The position numbers and the translations under genes were made by a program. Positions 53,786 through 62,439 of a stretch of 64,000 nt of DNA are shown here, piece by piece (within the stretch, counting starts at the first letter, position 1; every line of letters begins with the position of its first letter). The stretch is from Leptospira barantonii (GTDB taxonomy: Bacteria > Spirochaetota > Leptospiria > Leptospirales > Leptospiraceae), in contig NZ_NPDS01000001.1 of the NCBI RefSeq assembly GCF_002811925.1, forward strand, positions 426,001 to 490,000, in the 5' to 3' direction. The notes below the pieces were generated by a model. The model was not told the DNA's origin and did no database searches. It saw only the letters and a list, made by a program, of their open reading frames with translations.

Positions 53786-54775
53786 TCATTTGGCTACGGT
53801 CTGCATTTGAAAGGCCGGATATCTTTCTCCTTGAAACGAACCGTCCGGAAAAGAATCGGAGATTCTTTTTAATTCTTCCTTGGAAAGTTCGATGGAGATC
53901 GCTCCTAAGTTTTCTTTCAAGCTACTCGTTCTTGTGGAGCCGATCAAAGGAACGATATCGTTTCCTTGATGAAGCACCCAAGCGATGGCGAGTTGTGCGG
54001 GACTGCAGTTTTTTTCCTTTGCGAGTTCTTGAAGCACATTGACCTGCTCCAAATTGGATTCAAGGTTTTTTCCCATAAAGCGGGGAGAATGGGATCTAAA
54101 ATCTCCCGTTTCCAACGCGCCCGAAATTTTTCCGGAAAGAAGTCCTCTGGACAAAACTCCGTAGGCGACGATTCCTATTCCGAGTTCTCGCGCCGTGGAA
54201 AGAATTTCCTTTTCGATCAATCTTGTCGCGATCGAGTATTCGATTTCGAGAGCTGTCACCGGATGAATTTTATGAGCGCGTCTTATGTTCTCGGGATTCG
54301 CTTCGGACAAACCCAGATAACGCACCTTTCCTTCTTCGATCAGTTCTTTGATCGCACCCACCGTGTCTTCAATCGGAACCGTAGGATCGACACGAGACGG
54401 TTGATAGATATCAATCGCATCCACTCCGAGTCTTGTCAAAGAATACGCCGCAAAATTCTTAACCGCGTTCGGTCTTGCGTCGTATCCGGTGAATCCACCT
54501 TGAGGGGTTCTCATCGCGCCGAACTTCACGCTGATCAAAGGTTTGTTCGAAACGGTTTTTAACGCTTCGGCGATCAAAAGTTCGTTGTGACCGATTCCGT
54601 AAAAGTCGCCCGTGTTGAGAAGATTGATTCCCGAGTCGAGAGCCGCGTGAATCGTGCGGAGACTTTCGGCTCTGTCTCGGGTTTCCTTCGTTCCGTAGAA
54701 GTCCGACATCCCCATACAACCGAGGCCGATTTCCGAAACGAGAGGACCTTGATTTCCTAATTTTCTTTGTTTCAT
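53786..54775 (-). CDS. Aldo/keto reductase
   Basis: A 329-residue NADPH-dependent (beta/alpha)8 reductase of the AKR family resembling yeast/bacterial YakC types. Landmarks are KLGNQGPLVSEIGLGCMGMSDFYG near the start, GDFYGIGHNELLIAEAL, the catalytic Lys in PLISVKFG, and RYLGLSEANPENI. The usual catalytic Tyr and Asp are in the GDFYG context. The physiological substrate is unknown; small aldehydes are typical. It is coupled with the TetR gene three bases downstream. The RBS AAGGAG precedes the ATG. Confidence 0.92.
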   Translation of the reverse strand: MKQRKLGNQGPLVSEIGLGCMGMSDFYGTKETRDRAESLRTIHAALDSGINLLNTGDFYGIGHNELLIAEALKTVSNKPLISVKFGAMRTPQGGFTGYDARPNAVKNFAAYSLTRLGVDAIDIYQPSRVDPTVPIEDTVGAIKELIEEGKVRYLGLSEANPENIRRAHKIHPVTALEIEYSIATRLIEKEILSTARELGIGIVAYGVLSRGLLSGKISGALETGDFRSHSPRFMGKNLESNLEQVNVLQELAKEKNCSPAQLAIAWVLHQGNDIVPLIGSTRTSSLKENLGAISIELSKEELKRISDSFPDGSFQGERYPAFQMQTVAK

Positions 54776-54789
54776 CTGATTCTCCTTTA

Positions 54790-54820
54790 GTTACAAGTAA
54801 CAAAATATGAAATTTGTAAC
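54790..54820. promoter_or_regulatory. Candidate TetR operator upstream of the aldo-keto reductase
   Basis: GTTACAAGTAAC (54790-54801) is an inverted repeat with GTTAC/GTAAC arms and a two-base centre. A second pairing, GTAACAAA with TTTGTAAC (54797-54820), gives another near-palindrome with one mismatch. Both lie just upstream of the reductase ribosome site, a typical location for a TetR operator. Confidence 0.55.
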
Positions 54821-55009
54821 CAAGGTCAAGTAGAAAATCGCAAGAGGGTGCATGCTCGGGCGGATTTTGGAGGAGTTCCCACAAGTCCAGGGCGCGGGAG
54901 AAAGAGGAATTCGTGGAATTTGTATGAGTTCCCACAAATTTCCGGAAGGTCGATGGTTTTGGAAATCGCGGGATCTTTACGGAGAACGTAGTAGTTCCTA
55001 CATTCTCGC
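54821..55009. other. Intergenic region with three dispersed AGTTCCYACA motifs
   Basis: Three copies of the dispersed motif lie on the same strand at 54874-54883, 54927-54936 and 54993-55002, separated by 53 and 66 bases. No other gene or hairpin is evident. The region separates the aldo-keto reductase promoter from the DJ-1/PfpI gene end. Confidence 0.55.
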
Positions 55010-55717
55010 TTAATTTTTAGTTCTTGCTTCTAAGACGCGGATGGCGGCGGCCTTTCTTCGATTCTGAGCCGTTTCCCGACTTACCTTCACCTTTTCCACA
55101 AGATGAGAGGTTGCGGTCGTAGGATGACCCGAAGTAAACGGGGGAGCGGGGTTGTATTCGATCATCAATTGGATTTCTTCGGCGAGATCCGTACCGAAAA
55201 ATTCCGCGGTGAGAAAAAGGGCGAAGTCGATTCCGGCTGTAACTCCGCCTCCGGTGATTCGGTTGCGATCTCTCACAAAACGTTCTCCCGAAATCTGAAC
55301 CGGAAATAATTTTAAGACATCCAAAGAAAGCCAATGAGTTGTCGCCTTGTAACCGTCCAAAAGACTGGCGGCCGCAAGAACCAAGGAACCCGTACAAACC
55401 GAAGTGATAAATTTTGAATTCTCCGCTTTCGCTTTTAGAAAATCCAAAACTTCGAATTCTTCCATGAGAAGAGTCGTACCCGAACCGCCCGGAACAAGAA
55501 GAATGTCTAGATCGGGACAGGTCGCAAAATCATAATCGGGTAAGAATTTCATTCCCGATTCCGTATCGATCGGTCCTTTCGTTTGCGCGAATAAAAAAAC
55601 CTTCGCGTTCGGGATTCTCGAGAACACTTCGAAAGGTCCGGTGAAGTCGAGTTGAGTGACGCCGGGAAAGATAAAAATTCCGATCGAAAAATTTGAACCT
55701 GGCATAACACAGAGCAT
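55010..55717 (-). CDS. DJ-1/PfpI-family protein, isonitrile hydratase-like
   Basis: A 235-residue DJ-1/PfpI protein. The nucleophile elbow Cys is in [24 protein letters not shown], with [15 protein letters not shown] and LLVPGGSGT earlier. These match the ThiJ/InhA-type isonitrile hydratase subgroup, though the actual reaction may differ. The tail beyond residue 200 is Lys/Arg-rich. The ATG at 55717 lacks a strong ribosome site, and the Met four codons later is possible. It is divergent from a HAD gene. Confidence 0.85.
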   Translation of the reverse strand: MLCVMPGSNFSIGIFIFPGVTQLDFTGPFEVFSRIPNAKVFLFAQTKGPIDTESGMKFLPDYDFATCPDLDILLVPGGSGTTLLMEEFEVLDFLKAKAENSKFITSVCTGSLVLAAASLLDGYKATTHWLSLDVLKLFPVQISGERFVRDRNRITGGGVTAGIDFALFLTAEFFGTDLAEEIQLMIEYNPAPPFTSGHPTTATSHLVEKVKVSRETAQNRRKAAAIRVLEARTKN

Positions 55718-55808
55718 GAACTTTAAAACGCGACTTACAAGTCATTTTTGAATTCGAAATCTTTCGAAACCTTGATGCAAAAACGACAGGGCATTCAAAA
55801 CTAAGTCC

Positions 55809-56498
55809 GTGAGTTATGATAAATATCTATTCCTCGACGTGGGCGACACGATTCTTCATTTAAAAAAATCCGCGGGCGAAACCTATCTTGAAATTCTTTT
55901 GGAAGCGGGATTGAAAGAGGAGAAAAACGCCGGAGAGATTTATAGAAAGGCTTTCTCCGAATCCTGGCATAAGATGCACGAGAATGCTCCGCCCGAACAC
56001 AGGGACAAATATCAGTTTCATTCGGGAGGAACTCCGGGTTGGTGGAAGGAATTACTTTCCGATTTTCTGGAAAGAATTCCCGATCGTGTTCCGCTTGAAA
56101 AAGCGTTTCCCATCATCTATCATAGATTCGCCGATCCGGAACTTTGGAACGTGGATCCGGGTTTTTGGGAGCTCAAGGATTTTTGTAAGAATGAGAATTG
56201 GGGGCTCGGCGTGATTTCCAATTGGGATCATCGTCTGCGCGCGCTTTTGGAAGCGAAAGGTATATTAGAACATTTGAATCCTGTAATCGTAAGCGCGGAG
56301 TTCGGATATGAAAAACCTTCCCCGAAAATTTTCGAAGAAGCGATGAGGCTCGTCGATCTTCCGGGAAAATATTTGGTGTATTGCGGAGACAAATACGACT
56401 TGGACGTGGTCGTTCCCAAATCTCTCGGTTGGAGATCGTATCTTAAAAAAGAGGAAGGGGATTTGAATTCTCTTTCGGAGTTGATCGGTCTTCTTTAA
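55809..56498 (+). CDS. HAD-superfamily hydrolase
   Basis: A 229-residue haloacid dehalogenase-like phosphatase. Motif I is LFLDVGDTILHL (DxxDT, with the second catalytic Asp shifted relative to the classic DxDxT, as in HDHD3-like members). Motif II is VISNWDH, motif III includes KPSPKIFEEAM, and motif IV is YCGDKYDLDVVVPKSLGW. The Asp residues needed for phosphoryl transfer are present. The substrate is unknown. The start is GTG at 55809. A TRIC-type channel gene starts three bases downstream. Confidence 0.86.
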   Translation: MSYDKYLFLDVGDTILHLKKSAGETYLEILLEAGLKEEKNAGEIYRKAFSESWHKMHENAPPEHRDKYQFHSGGTPGWWKELLSDFLERIPDRVPLEKAFPIIYHRFADPELWNVDPGFWELKDFCKNENWGLGVISNWDHRLRALLEAKGILEHLNPVIVSAEFGYEKPSPKIFEEAMRLVDLPGKYLVYCGDKYDLDVVVPKSLGWRSYLKKEEGDLNSLSELIGLL

Positions 56499-56500
56499 GA

Positions 56501-57121
56501 ATGGACTTATCGTATTACATAGAATTGATCGGCGTCGGATTTTTTGCGCTTTCGGGCGCGTTAGCCGCCGCGGAAAGGAAAAGTCATCATCACGATATAT
56601 TCAGCGCGTTTTTTACGGGCTTTATCACCGCGATCGGAGGCGGAACACTTCGAGACATCACACTCGGAAATTATCCGGTCGCTTGGGTTCGGGATGAAAA
56701 CGTTCTTTGGGCGATCTTTATCGGTTTTGTAATCACAATTCTTTTTGCAAGGTATTGGCCTAAATTGAAACGAGAGATTTTCGTTTTCGATTCGATTGGA
56801 ATCGGAATTTATACCGTGATCGGAACGAAAATTTCTTTGGCAACTGGAGTGAATCCGTTCGGCTCGGTGATTCTCGGGATGATCTCCGCAATTTTCGGAG
56901 GAGTGATCCGGGACACTTTGATCAACGAGGTTCCTTTGATTTTTCGTAAGGAAATTTATGCGACGGCGTGTTTGGCCGGAGCCACTTTGTATGTTTTATT
57001 AGGATATTTGAATGTAAATCCGGATTGGAACACCGGTCTCTCCGTTTGTCTTGTGGTTTTGATCCGAGTTGTCGCGGTTCGGTTTAATCTTTCCCTTCCC
57101 ACCTTCCGACTTCCTCAGTAA
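56501..57121 (+). CDS. TRIC-type trimeric cation channel (UPF0126-like)
   Basis: A 206-residue membrane protein with six to seven helices arranged as two repeated halves. Each half has a Gly-rich element: SAFFTGFITAIGGGTLRDI in the first and LGMISAIFGGVIRDTLINEVPLI in the second. These GGG/RD motifs are diagnostic of the UPF0126 (YadS) family, structurally like eukaryotic TRIC channels for monovalent cations. A terminator follows. It is co-transcribed with the HAD gene. Confidence 0.92.
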   Translation: MDLSYYIELIGVGFFALSGALAAAERKSHHHDIFSAFFTGFITAIGGGTLRDITLGNYPVAWVRDENVLWAIFIGFVITILFARYWPKLKREIFVFDSIGIGIYTVIGTKISLATGVNPFGSVILGMISAIFGGVIRDTLINEVPLIFRKEIYATACLAGATLYVLLGYLNVNPDWNTGLSVCLVVLIRVVAVRFNLSLPTFRLPQ

Positions 57122-57128
57122 AACGTTT

Positions 57129-57181
57129 CGCCGACGAGAATTTTATATTCGGAAATTATAAAGTTCTTCGTCGGCGTTTTT
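57129..57181 (+). terminator. Strong intrinsic terminator after the TRIC gene
   Basis: CGCCGACGA and TCGTCGGCG form a perfect 9-bp stem, closed by a 30-base AU-rich loop and followed by a T-run (57177-57181). It lies between convergent genes and could also help end the ceramidase transcript on the other strand. Confidence 0.8.
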
Positions 57182-57194
57182 GAAAGTCGTCTCG

Positions 57195-59495
57195 TTATTG
57201 CAGAACGAATTCTTTCGAAGTTCCGGTCACCTTTTTGTAAGTCCATAGGAACAACCAGAATTGTTTCGCAAGTCCGTTGTAGACGATTCTATACGTTCCC
57301 GGAGATTGGTTTCGAACGAGCCAAGTGATCGTAACCTCGGAAGTGGGAGAAAGATCTCCTCCGGTTCTTACCCAATCGAATGCGGTATAAGGATCGTTGT
57401 CCGTCGCGATCGTTGTCCACTGACTTCCATTCTTCCTTTGAATCTCGAGATACGTATAACGACTCGGATCGTAAAAGGAGGAAAGGGTTCCGTCCAACTT
57501 CTTATCCTGAACCACTCGAGGATGTGTTCCTTGAAACTTGGCGGTGACGACATCCTTGTTTTTATTATACGAAGTTTTTACATCCGTTAAAACCTTTCCG
57601 AAATCTCCGCCGTCGTTCACGATTCCGTTCTGTGACAACCAAGTCTGAATGAACTGTTGATTGGAAAGATCGGGAGGATTCGGTCCCGGACTTGTGTTTC
57701 TACCCGCGACGATGTCCTTTGCGATACGATCGAATTCCTGCTGAAGCGCGGCGTTCGACCAAGGTCCGTATGCGGTAAAACCTCCTTCGAAGTTTTGCGC
57801 GGAATATTCTTCCCTTGTGGTTAAATACTGCGCGTAACCGTTTGCCATCGCCGAGACGATCACGTTCGAATAACCCGCGCTCGATAGAGTGGATGAGATT
57901 CTATTCTTCAATCTTCTTCCGGCCTGTGTCGTGATCTCGAACGGCGAAGTAAGAATCGCGGTGTTTCCGATCGTAAGAATTTGCAACGGAAGAATCACGG
58001 GAACAAACGGAACCTGAGGATTCGGAAACCAAAAGCTGTCGACTTCTCCCACGGGAAGAAGGGTGAACTTCTCCTTGTCGCATCCTTCATACTTCGTGGA
58101 GTTTAACGCGAGTTGTGCGAGAGGCCAGAACACTCCTAAGATCTGCGCGGCTCCGCTTAGATTGGTGAGATTGTAATTCTTTTTTACCCAGACTCCGTTT
58201 TCTAAAACGAAATCGTTTCGAATCTCTCCTTCCTTTGCAAATTCAACGGGAGCGCCTTCTTCGTCACCGGCGAGAAATCCTCCGCCGATCGTCGCGACGC
58301 ATGTGGTCGCGCCGGAAGCGCTATCCCAAGGCATACTGTTCGAACCGATATAAGCGGGATCGACTCCGATCTTTTGATTCCAGGTTACGTGAGAATGTCG
58401 ATAGCCTACGTTACCCGTAATCGCGGTCGTAGCGGAGTTGTACAGTTCGAGAGCCTTGTTTCCCTGAAGAGTTCCGTGAACGATCGGATTTTCCAGAGCG
58501 TCCAAGTTCGGATCCAAGTCGTTCGGTCTGAGGAACGGTTTGGTAATATCGGTCGGATTGGGTTGGTTCGGACTGGAATCTCCCATCGGTCCTTGTGGAA
58601 ACGCCGCCACGAAATTATTTCCCATCGTAGTTTCCACAAGATGAGAAGCGTATCCCTTGTTGTCCCCGTGCGCTCTTCTGTTGGAAATCCCCAAGGAAGT
58701 TCCGTGAACGGCAAACCAGTTGATGAGTCCGATCGGAGTCCCGTCGGTCGCTTCAAAACGCAAAAGAGTCATCGTCTCTTCTATGTTCTTGGAATAATTC
58801 GACTTGTCAGCGTTCCATTCGTAAGCCGCGGAAGAACGGTTGTGAGCGGCGCCTACCAGATTTCCGGAAGCGAAACGAATTCTCGCTTCTCTTCTTTGAT
58901 TGTAAGCCGCTTTGATCGATTCGGTGATTCCGTTTACAAGAATATTATAATGAACCTTATCAAAGCCCACAACTCCATTAAAAAGATTGAATAGAGTATA
59001 CCACGACGTGTTGGACGGAGCCGAATGAGTATGTGTCGCAAAAAGAACCACGTTCTCTTGGTTGAATGCGGAACCGTATCCGTCCGCTTGTAGTTTTTGA
59101 ACGACTCCCATCTTCACACCTTGATACATGTGAAGCATATCGTTCGTTACGATCGCGACGATCTTACCGCCCGGACGTTCGATTACGAATGCTCTTGAAA
59201 AAAGACGCATCGCCAAACCGGACATTTGATCTCCCGGGCTGTTGTAACCCGTGCTGGATTGAACGAATGGTCCCGTAATGTCGGACTTGGAAGCGCCCAC
59301 TAAAAACACATCGGGCGCGGTGGATGTTAATAACGTTTGGCTGTCGACCGGTTTGCGATCGTTTAGGTTTGTCGAAGCCGTTCCTTCGTTTAACAACGTT
59401 AATATTGTATCGTTGTCGTTTTTCTTTTCCGAACAATCCGCGAACACGCAACAGACGAGCACGATGAACGTGATTTTCCAATTCTCTTTTTTCAT
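57195..59495 (-). CDS. Neutral ceramidase lipoprotein
   Basis: A 766-residue exported lipoprotein (lipobox VFADC) of the neutral/alkaline ceramidase family, which cleaves ceramide into sphingosine and fatty acid. Landmarks are FLVGASKSDITGPFV near the N-terminus, the zinc ligands ATHTHSAPS and WFAVHGTSLG, and GPMGDSSPN, which contains the catalytic Ser. A C-terminal beta-rich domain of about 150 residues completes the fold. I use the ATG at 59495 because GGGAGAAA precedes it and the lipobox then fits; a longer reading adds 14 residues without a signal. A secreted ceramidase would complement the sphingomyelinase at the right edge. Confidence 0.92.
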   Translation of the reverse strand: MKKENWKITFIVLVCCVFADCSEKKNDNDTILTLLNEGTASTNLNDRKPVDSQTLLTSTAPDVFLVGASKSDITGPFVQSSTGYNSPGDQMSGLAMRLFSRAFVIERPGGKIVAIVTNDMLHMYQGVKMGVVQKLQADGYGSAFNQENVVLFATHTHSAPSNTSWYTLFNLFNGVVGFDKVHYNILVNGITESIKAAYNQRREARIRFASGNLVGAAHNRSSAAYEWNADKSNYSKNIEETMTLLRFEATDGTPIGLINWFAVHGTSLGISNRRAHGDNKGYASHLVETTMGNNFVAAFPQGPMGDSSPNQPNPTDITKPFLRPNDLDPNLDALENPIVHGTLQGNKALELYNSATTAITGNVGYRHSHVTWNQKIGVDPAYIGSNSMPWDSASGATTCVATIGGGFLAGDEEGAPVEFAKEGEIRNDFVLENGVWVKKNYNLTNLSGAAQILGVFWPLAQLALNSTKYEGCDKEKFTLLPVGEVDSFWFPNPQVPFVPVILPLQILTIGNTAILTSPFEITTQAGRRLKNRISSTLSSAGYSNVIVSAMANGYAQYLTTREEYSAQNFEGGFTAYGPWSNAALQQEFDRIAKDIVAGRNTSPGPNPPDLSNQQFIQTWLSQNGIVNDGGDFGKVLTDVKTSYNKNKDVVTAKFQGTHPRVVQDKKLDGTLSSFYDPSRYTYLEIQRKNGSQWTTIATDNDPYTAFDWVRTGGDLSPTSEVTITWLVRNQSPGTYRIVYNGLAKQFWLFLWTYKKVTGTSKEFVLQ

Positions 59496-59537
59496 TTTTA
59501 TTTCTCCCGAACTCTTGGAGGCGTATCCGAAAATCAA

Positions 59538-60022
59538 GGAAGGTCAAACAAAAATTAAAATTAGGCGTAAAATTCAAGCGTTCGATAAAAAATAAAACAA
59601 AGAGGAATCTATTTTAGAACACGTTTATCGTTTTAAAAATCCATAATATAAACGGAATATAAGTGGGAGATAATCGATGTAAGGGATGAATTTTGATAGA
59701 TCGTAAGACGAGATCTAATTGTAGAACGTTCTATTTTGAAATCAAGCAAAAAGTTTAAACCGAATTAAAATACATTCAAAAAAATGAATATATTTTTAAA
59801 TCGATATATGCCGTGTTCTGTGTTTTTTTTTGTACTCGCTCGTCTGTGATTTTTCGAATCAACCCGCTTTCATTCGGGCGCGAAAATTCTCCCTTGAAAC
59901 GTTTGGATAAAAAACTACATCGAAATCGAAGGTATAAAAATCCCTCAAAAGCGTTAGAATTCTACTTGAGGCTGAAATGGATTCTCTTATAAGAGTCGGA
60001 ACCATTTCGATTTGAGGAAACC
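59538..60022. other. AT-rich intergenic region with a structured leader
   Basis: A gap of about 485 bases between the divergent ceramidase and CrtC/AttH-like genes. Most of it is AT-rich with no gene. It contains a 12-bp palindrome TAGAACGTTCTA (59722-59733), a small CCCG/CGGG hairpin near 59870, and overlapping hairpins just upstream of the CrtC-like start, described separately. Confidence 0.6.
59943..60017 (+). promoter_or_regulatory. Structured 5' leader with alternative pairing around the ribosome site
   Basis: CCTCAA at 59943-59948 can pair either with TTGAGG at 59966-59971 or with TTTGAGG at 60011-60017, the ribosome-binding site of the next gene. A second hairpin pairs GAAATGG (59974-59980) with CCATTTC (60002-60008) around a perfect CTCTTATAAGAG palindrome. 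Mutually exclusive pairing that hides or frees the ribosome site is the logic of a riboswitch or RNA thermometer. Confidence 0.5.
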
Positions 60023-61027
60023 ATGAGCGCGATCCTATCCAATTTCAATCATCCTAGATTTAAAACGAACGACACGGGCGGACATTATGAAAGTTGGTTT
60101 GTGCGCGCCAATCATCCAAACGCGTGTAAGGCGGTTTGGATCCGTTATACGATTTTTTCTCCGAAAGGAAATCCGGAAAAAGCGATCGGAGAATTGTGGG
60201 CGATCTATTTCGACGGTGATCAGAACACGCACTTCGTATCCAAGTCGGAGTTTCCGATCCATCGATGCAAATTCGATCCGACTCCTTTGTCGATTCGGAT
60301 CGGCGACTCGGAACTTTCGGATTCTCATCTGAAAGGAAAGGCCGGAAATAAAAAAGGTCCCGAGGATTTTTTCTGGGATCTGAAAATTTCCGGAGGAAGT
60401 CCTCCGCTTTTTCTTTTTCCCGAGAATTTATACGAAGGAGGTTTTCCGAAGGCAAAGGTTTTAGTGGGAAATCCTTGGGTTCGTATATCAGGAAAATTGA
60501 ATGTAGGATCGGAAGAGATCGATCTCGACAATTGGATCGGAAGCCACAACCACAACTGGGGATCCAAACATACGGATCAATACGCGTGGGGACAAGTGGT
60601 CGGCTTCGAGGAAGAATCGGATTCTTTTCTAGAACTTGCGACCGCAAAGTTGAAGATTGGACCTCTGTGGACTCCGGCGATCACGCCGATCGTGTTTCGA
60701 TTTCGAGGAAAGGATTATAAACTCAATCATCCCTTGGCCGGATTCGGAAGGGCAAAGTATCGTTACTTCGATTGGAATTTTTCGGCGAGTTCCAAAGAGA
60801 TTCAAATCAAGGGGAGAATTTTCGCGGACCCTCGCGACTTCGCTTGTCTTCAATATTGGAATCCACCCGGCGGTTGGAAACATTGTTTGAATAGTAAGAT
60901 CGCAAACGCCGAAGTGTTCGTAAAAAGAAAAGAGGATTCGAACTTCTTCAAGCTCACCGCAAAACGAAAGGCCGCCTTTGAAATCTTAACGGACGATTTT
61001 TCCCACGGAATGAAACCGGAAGTGTAA
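60023..61027 (+). CDS. CrtC/AttH-like lipocalin-domain protein
   Basis: A 334-residue protein with the two-domain calycin fold of carotenoid hydratase CrtC, AttH and plant tocopherol cyclase. A conserved central stretch reads IGSHNHNWGSKHTDQYAWGQV, and the element ARYRYFDWNFSA-like follows. No signal peptide is evident, so it is likely cytoplasmic or peripheral. The physiological substrate is not clear: a terpenoid, retinoid or other hydrophobic ligand is likely. The RBS GAGGAAA at 60014 sits inside the structured leader. The next gene is about 125 bases downstream. Confidence 0.8.
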   Translation: MSAILSNFNHPRFKTNDTGGHYESWFVRANHPNACKAVWIRYTIFSPKGNPEKAIGELWAIYFDGDQNTHFVSKSEFPIHRCKFDPTPLSIRIGDSELSDSHLKGKAGNKKGPEDFFWDLKISGGSPPLFLFPENLYEGGFPKAKVLVGNPWVRISGKLNVGSEEIDLDNWIGSHNHNWGSKHTDQYAWGQVVGFEEESDSFLELATAKLKIGPLWTPAITPIVFRFRGKDYKLNHPLAGFGRAKYRYFDWNFSASSKEIQIKGRIFADPRDFACLQYWNPPGGWKHCLNSKIANAEVFVKRKEDSNFFKLTAKRKAAFEILTDDFSHGMKPEV

Positions 61028-61151
61028 AAGAGACAAAAATAATAATGCGAAATCGAAAACCGTCGAGAAGAACGTATTAAAATCCGTATATTCAGTTTGG
61101 AATATTTTAAATATCGGTTATACTTCTGATTCCCAAGCGAGGAGTAAGAAT

Positions 61152-61781
61152 ATGGAAACCGTTTCCGGTAAGAATATAACGATTCAGTTTGACGGTAAAA
61201 AATGCATTCATTCCAGGAATTGCGTCCTCAATCGACCGGACGTTTTTGTTCCGAACGTGGAAGGAGAATGGATTTATCCGGATCGCGCGACCGCCGGTGA
61301 AATTCAAAATCTTGCGCTCAATTGTCCTTCGGGTGCGATTCGATATACGAGTAAGAACGAATCCGAAAACGAAAAGGCTCCTCTCGTAAATAAGGTTTAC
61401 GTAAGGGAGAACGGTCCGCTTGCGTTTCACGCGGATCTGGATTTGACGGGTCAAAACGATTTAGGATTTCGCATAACGTTGTGTCGTTGTGGGGCGTCCA
61501 AAAACAAACCGTTTTGCGATTCGAGCCACAATGAAATTAAATTCTCCGCTTCGGGAGAACCTTTAACCAAAGAATCTTCTCCACTGGAAATTAGAAACGG
61601 TAAGGTTTCTATCAAAGCCACACACAACGGTCCGTTGAAGGTAGGCGGAAATTTGGAAATCTGTTCCGGCACCGGAAGGACGATCGATCGAGTTCACGAA
61701 GCTTATTTGTGTCGTTGCGGAGGATCTTCGAACAAACCCTTTTGTGACGGAACTCATAAGAAGAACGGATTTCAAGGTTAG
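61152..61781 (+). CDS. Ferredoxin-like protein with two CDGSH iron-sulfur domains
   Basis: A 209-residue protein. The N-terminal third is a Fer4_19-type domain with CIHSRNC and NCPSGAIRY. It is followed by two CDGSH-type [2Fe-2S] domains, LCRCGASKNKPFCDSSHNEIKF and LCRCGGSSNKPFCDGTHKKNGF (each with CxC then CDxxH). It could shuttle electrons or clusters in the cytoplasm. The RBS AGGAGTAAGA precedes the ATG. It converges on the glycosyltransferase gene with three bases between stops. Confidence 0.92.
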   Translation: METVSGKNITIQFDGKKCIHSRNCVLNRPDVFVPNVEGEWIYPDRATAGEIQNLALNCPSGAIRYTSKNESENEKAPLVNKVYVRENGPLAFHADLDLTGQNDLGFRITLCRCGASKNKPFCDSSHNEIKFSASGEPLTKESSPLEIRNGKVSIKATHNGPLKVGGNLEICSGTGRTIDRVHEAYLCRCGGSSNKPFCDGTHKKNGFQG

Positions 61782-61784
61782 AAT

Positions 61785-62393
61785 TTATTTTAGAAAGTGG
61801 GAGAAGGCGAGTTTCCAGTAAAGATACTGATGAATCAAGGTGATCTTGAGCCAACCGTTCTTCTTATACTTACGATCGCTCGTTTCCAAATACGCGTTCA
61901 ATCGGTTTAATCGAATTCCGTTTTCCTGCGCGGTCCACACAAACAGAAGATCCTCGCCGTAAGAGGAGGTTTCGTCGAAACCGCCCGACCTTAAAAAATT
62001 CTCCTTACGAATACAAAGTCCTTGGTCTCCGAAAGGAGAATTCAAAAACCGCGATCGAAGATTGGCGCCGTTCGCGTTGATCTTCATAAGAAAACCGTTC
62101 GGATAAAAACGTAATTTAAAGTAGTGTAATCTTTCCGGATTTTGAATGATCGATTTTTGTAATATTGAAATTGAGTTCGAATCGATTCTGCTGTCTCCGT
62201 GAAGAAACCAAAGAAATTCTCCCTTCGATTTTCGAACGCCTTCGTTTAACGTTTTGGCCCGGTTTTCCTTTCCGTTCGATTCGGAAACGACGATTTCCCA
62301 ATCTTCCGGAATCAAGGAGGGAAGTTCTTCCAATAATTTTTTACATTCCGAATCCGATTTTAAAACCGGAATGACGATGGAAACCTGCTTCAT
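61785..62393 (-). CDS. Family-2 glycosyltransferase, TIGR04283-like
   Basis: A 202-residue GT-A enzyme. It begins VSIVIPVLKSDSECKKLL, with NRAKTLNEGVRKSKGEFLWFLHGDSRID in the middle containing the DxD-type element, and SPFGDQGLCIRKENFLRSGGF near the acceptor side. These features match the rSAM/selenodomain-associated (TIGR04283) transferase group, without a nearby partner domain here. It is short and lacks membrane helices. The sphingomyelinase gene lies upstream on the same strand with a 46-base gap, so co-transcription is possible. Confidence 0.85.
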   Translation of the reverse strand: MKQVSIVIPVLKSDSECKKLLEELPSLIPEDWEIVVSESNGKENRAKTLNEGVRKSKGEFLWFLHGDSRIDSNSISILQKSIIQNPERLHYFKLRFYPNGFLMKINANGANLRSRFLNSPFGDQGLCIRKENFLRSGGFDETSSYGEDLLFVWTAQENGIRLNRLNAYLETSDRKYKKNGWLKITLIHQYLYWKLAFSHFLK

Positions 62394-62439
62394 CGGGATT
62401 CAATTTAGAATCTTAGAATCCGCAGGCTATTCATTTTTC

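Noticed and set aside
59722..59733. TAGAACGTTCTA as a LexA/SOS box
   Set aside because: It lacks the four-base centre of GAAC-N4-GTTC sites and there is no DNA-damage gene next to it.
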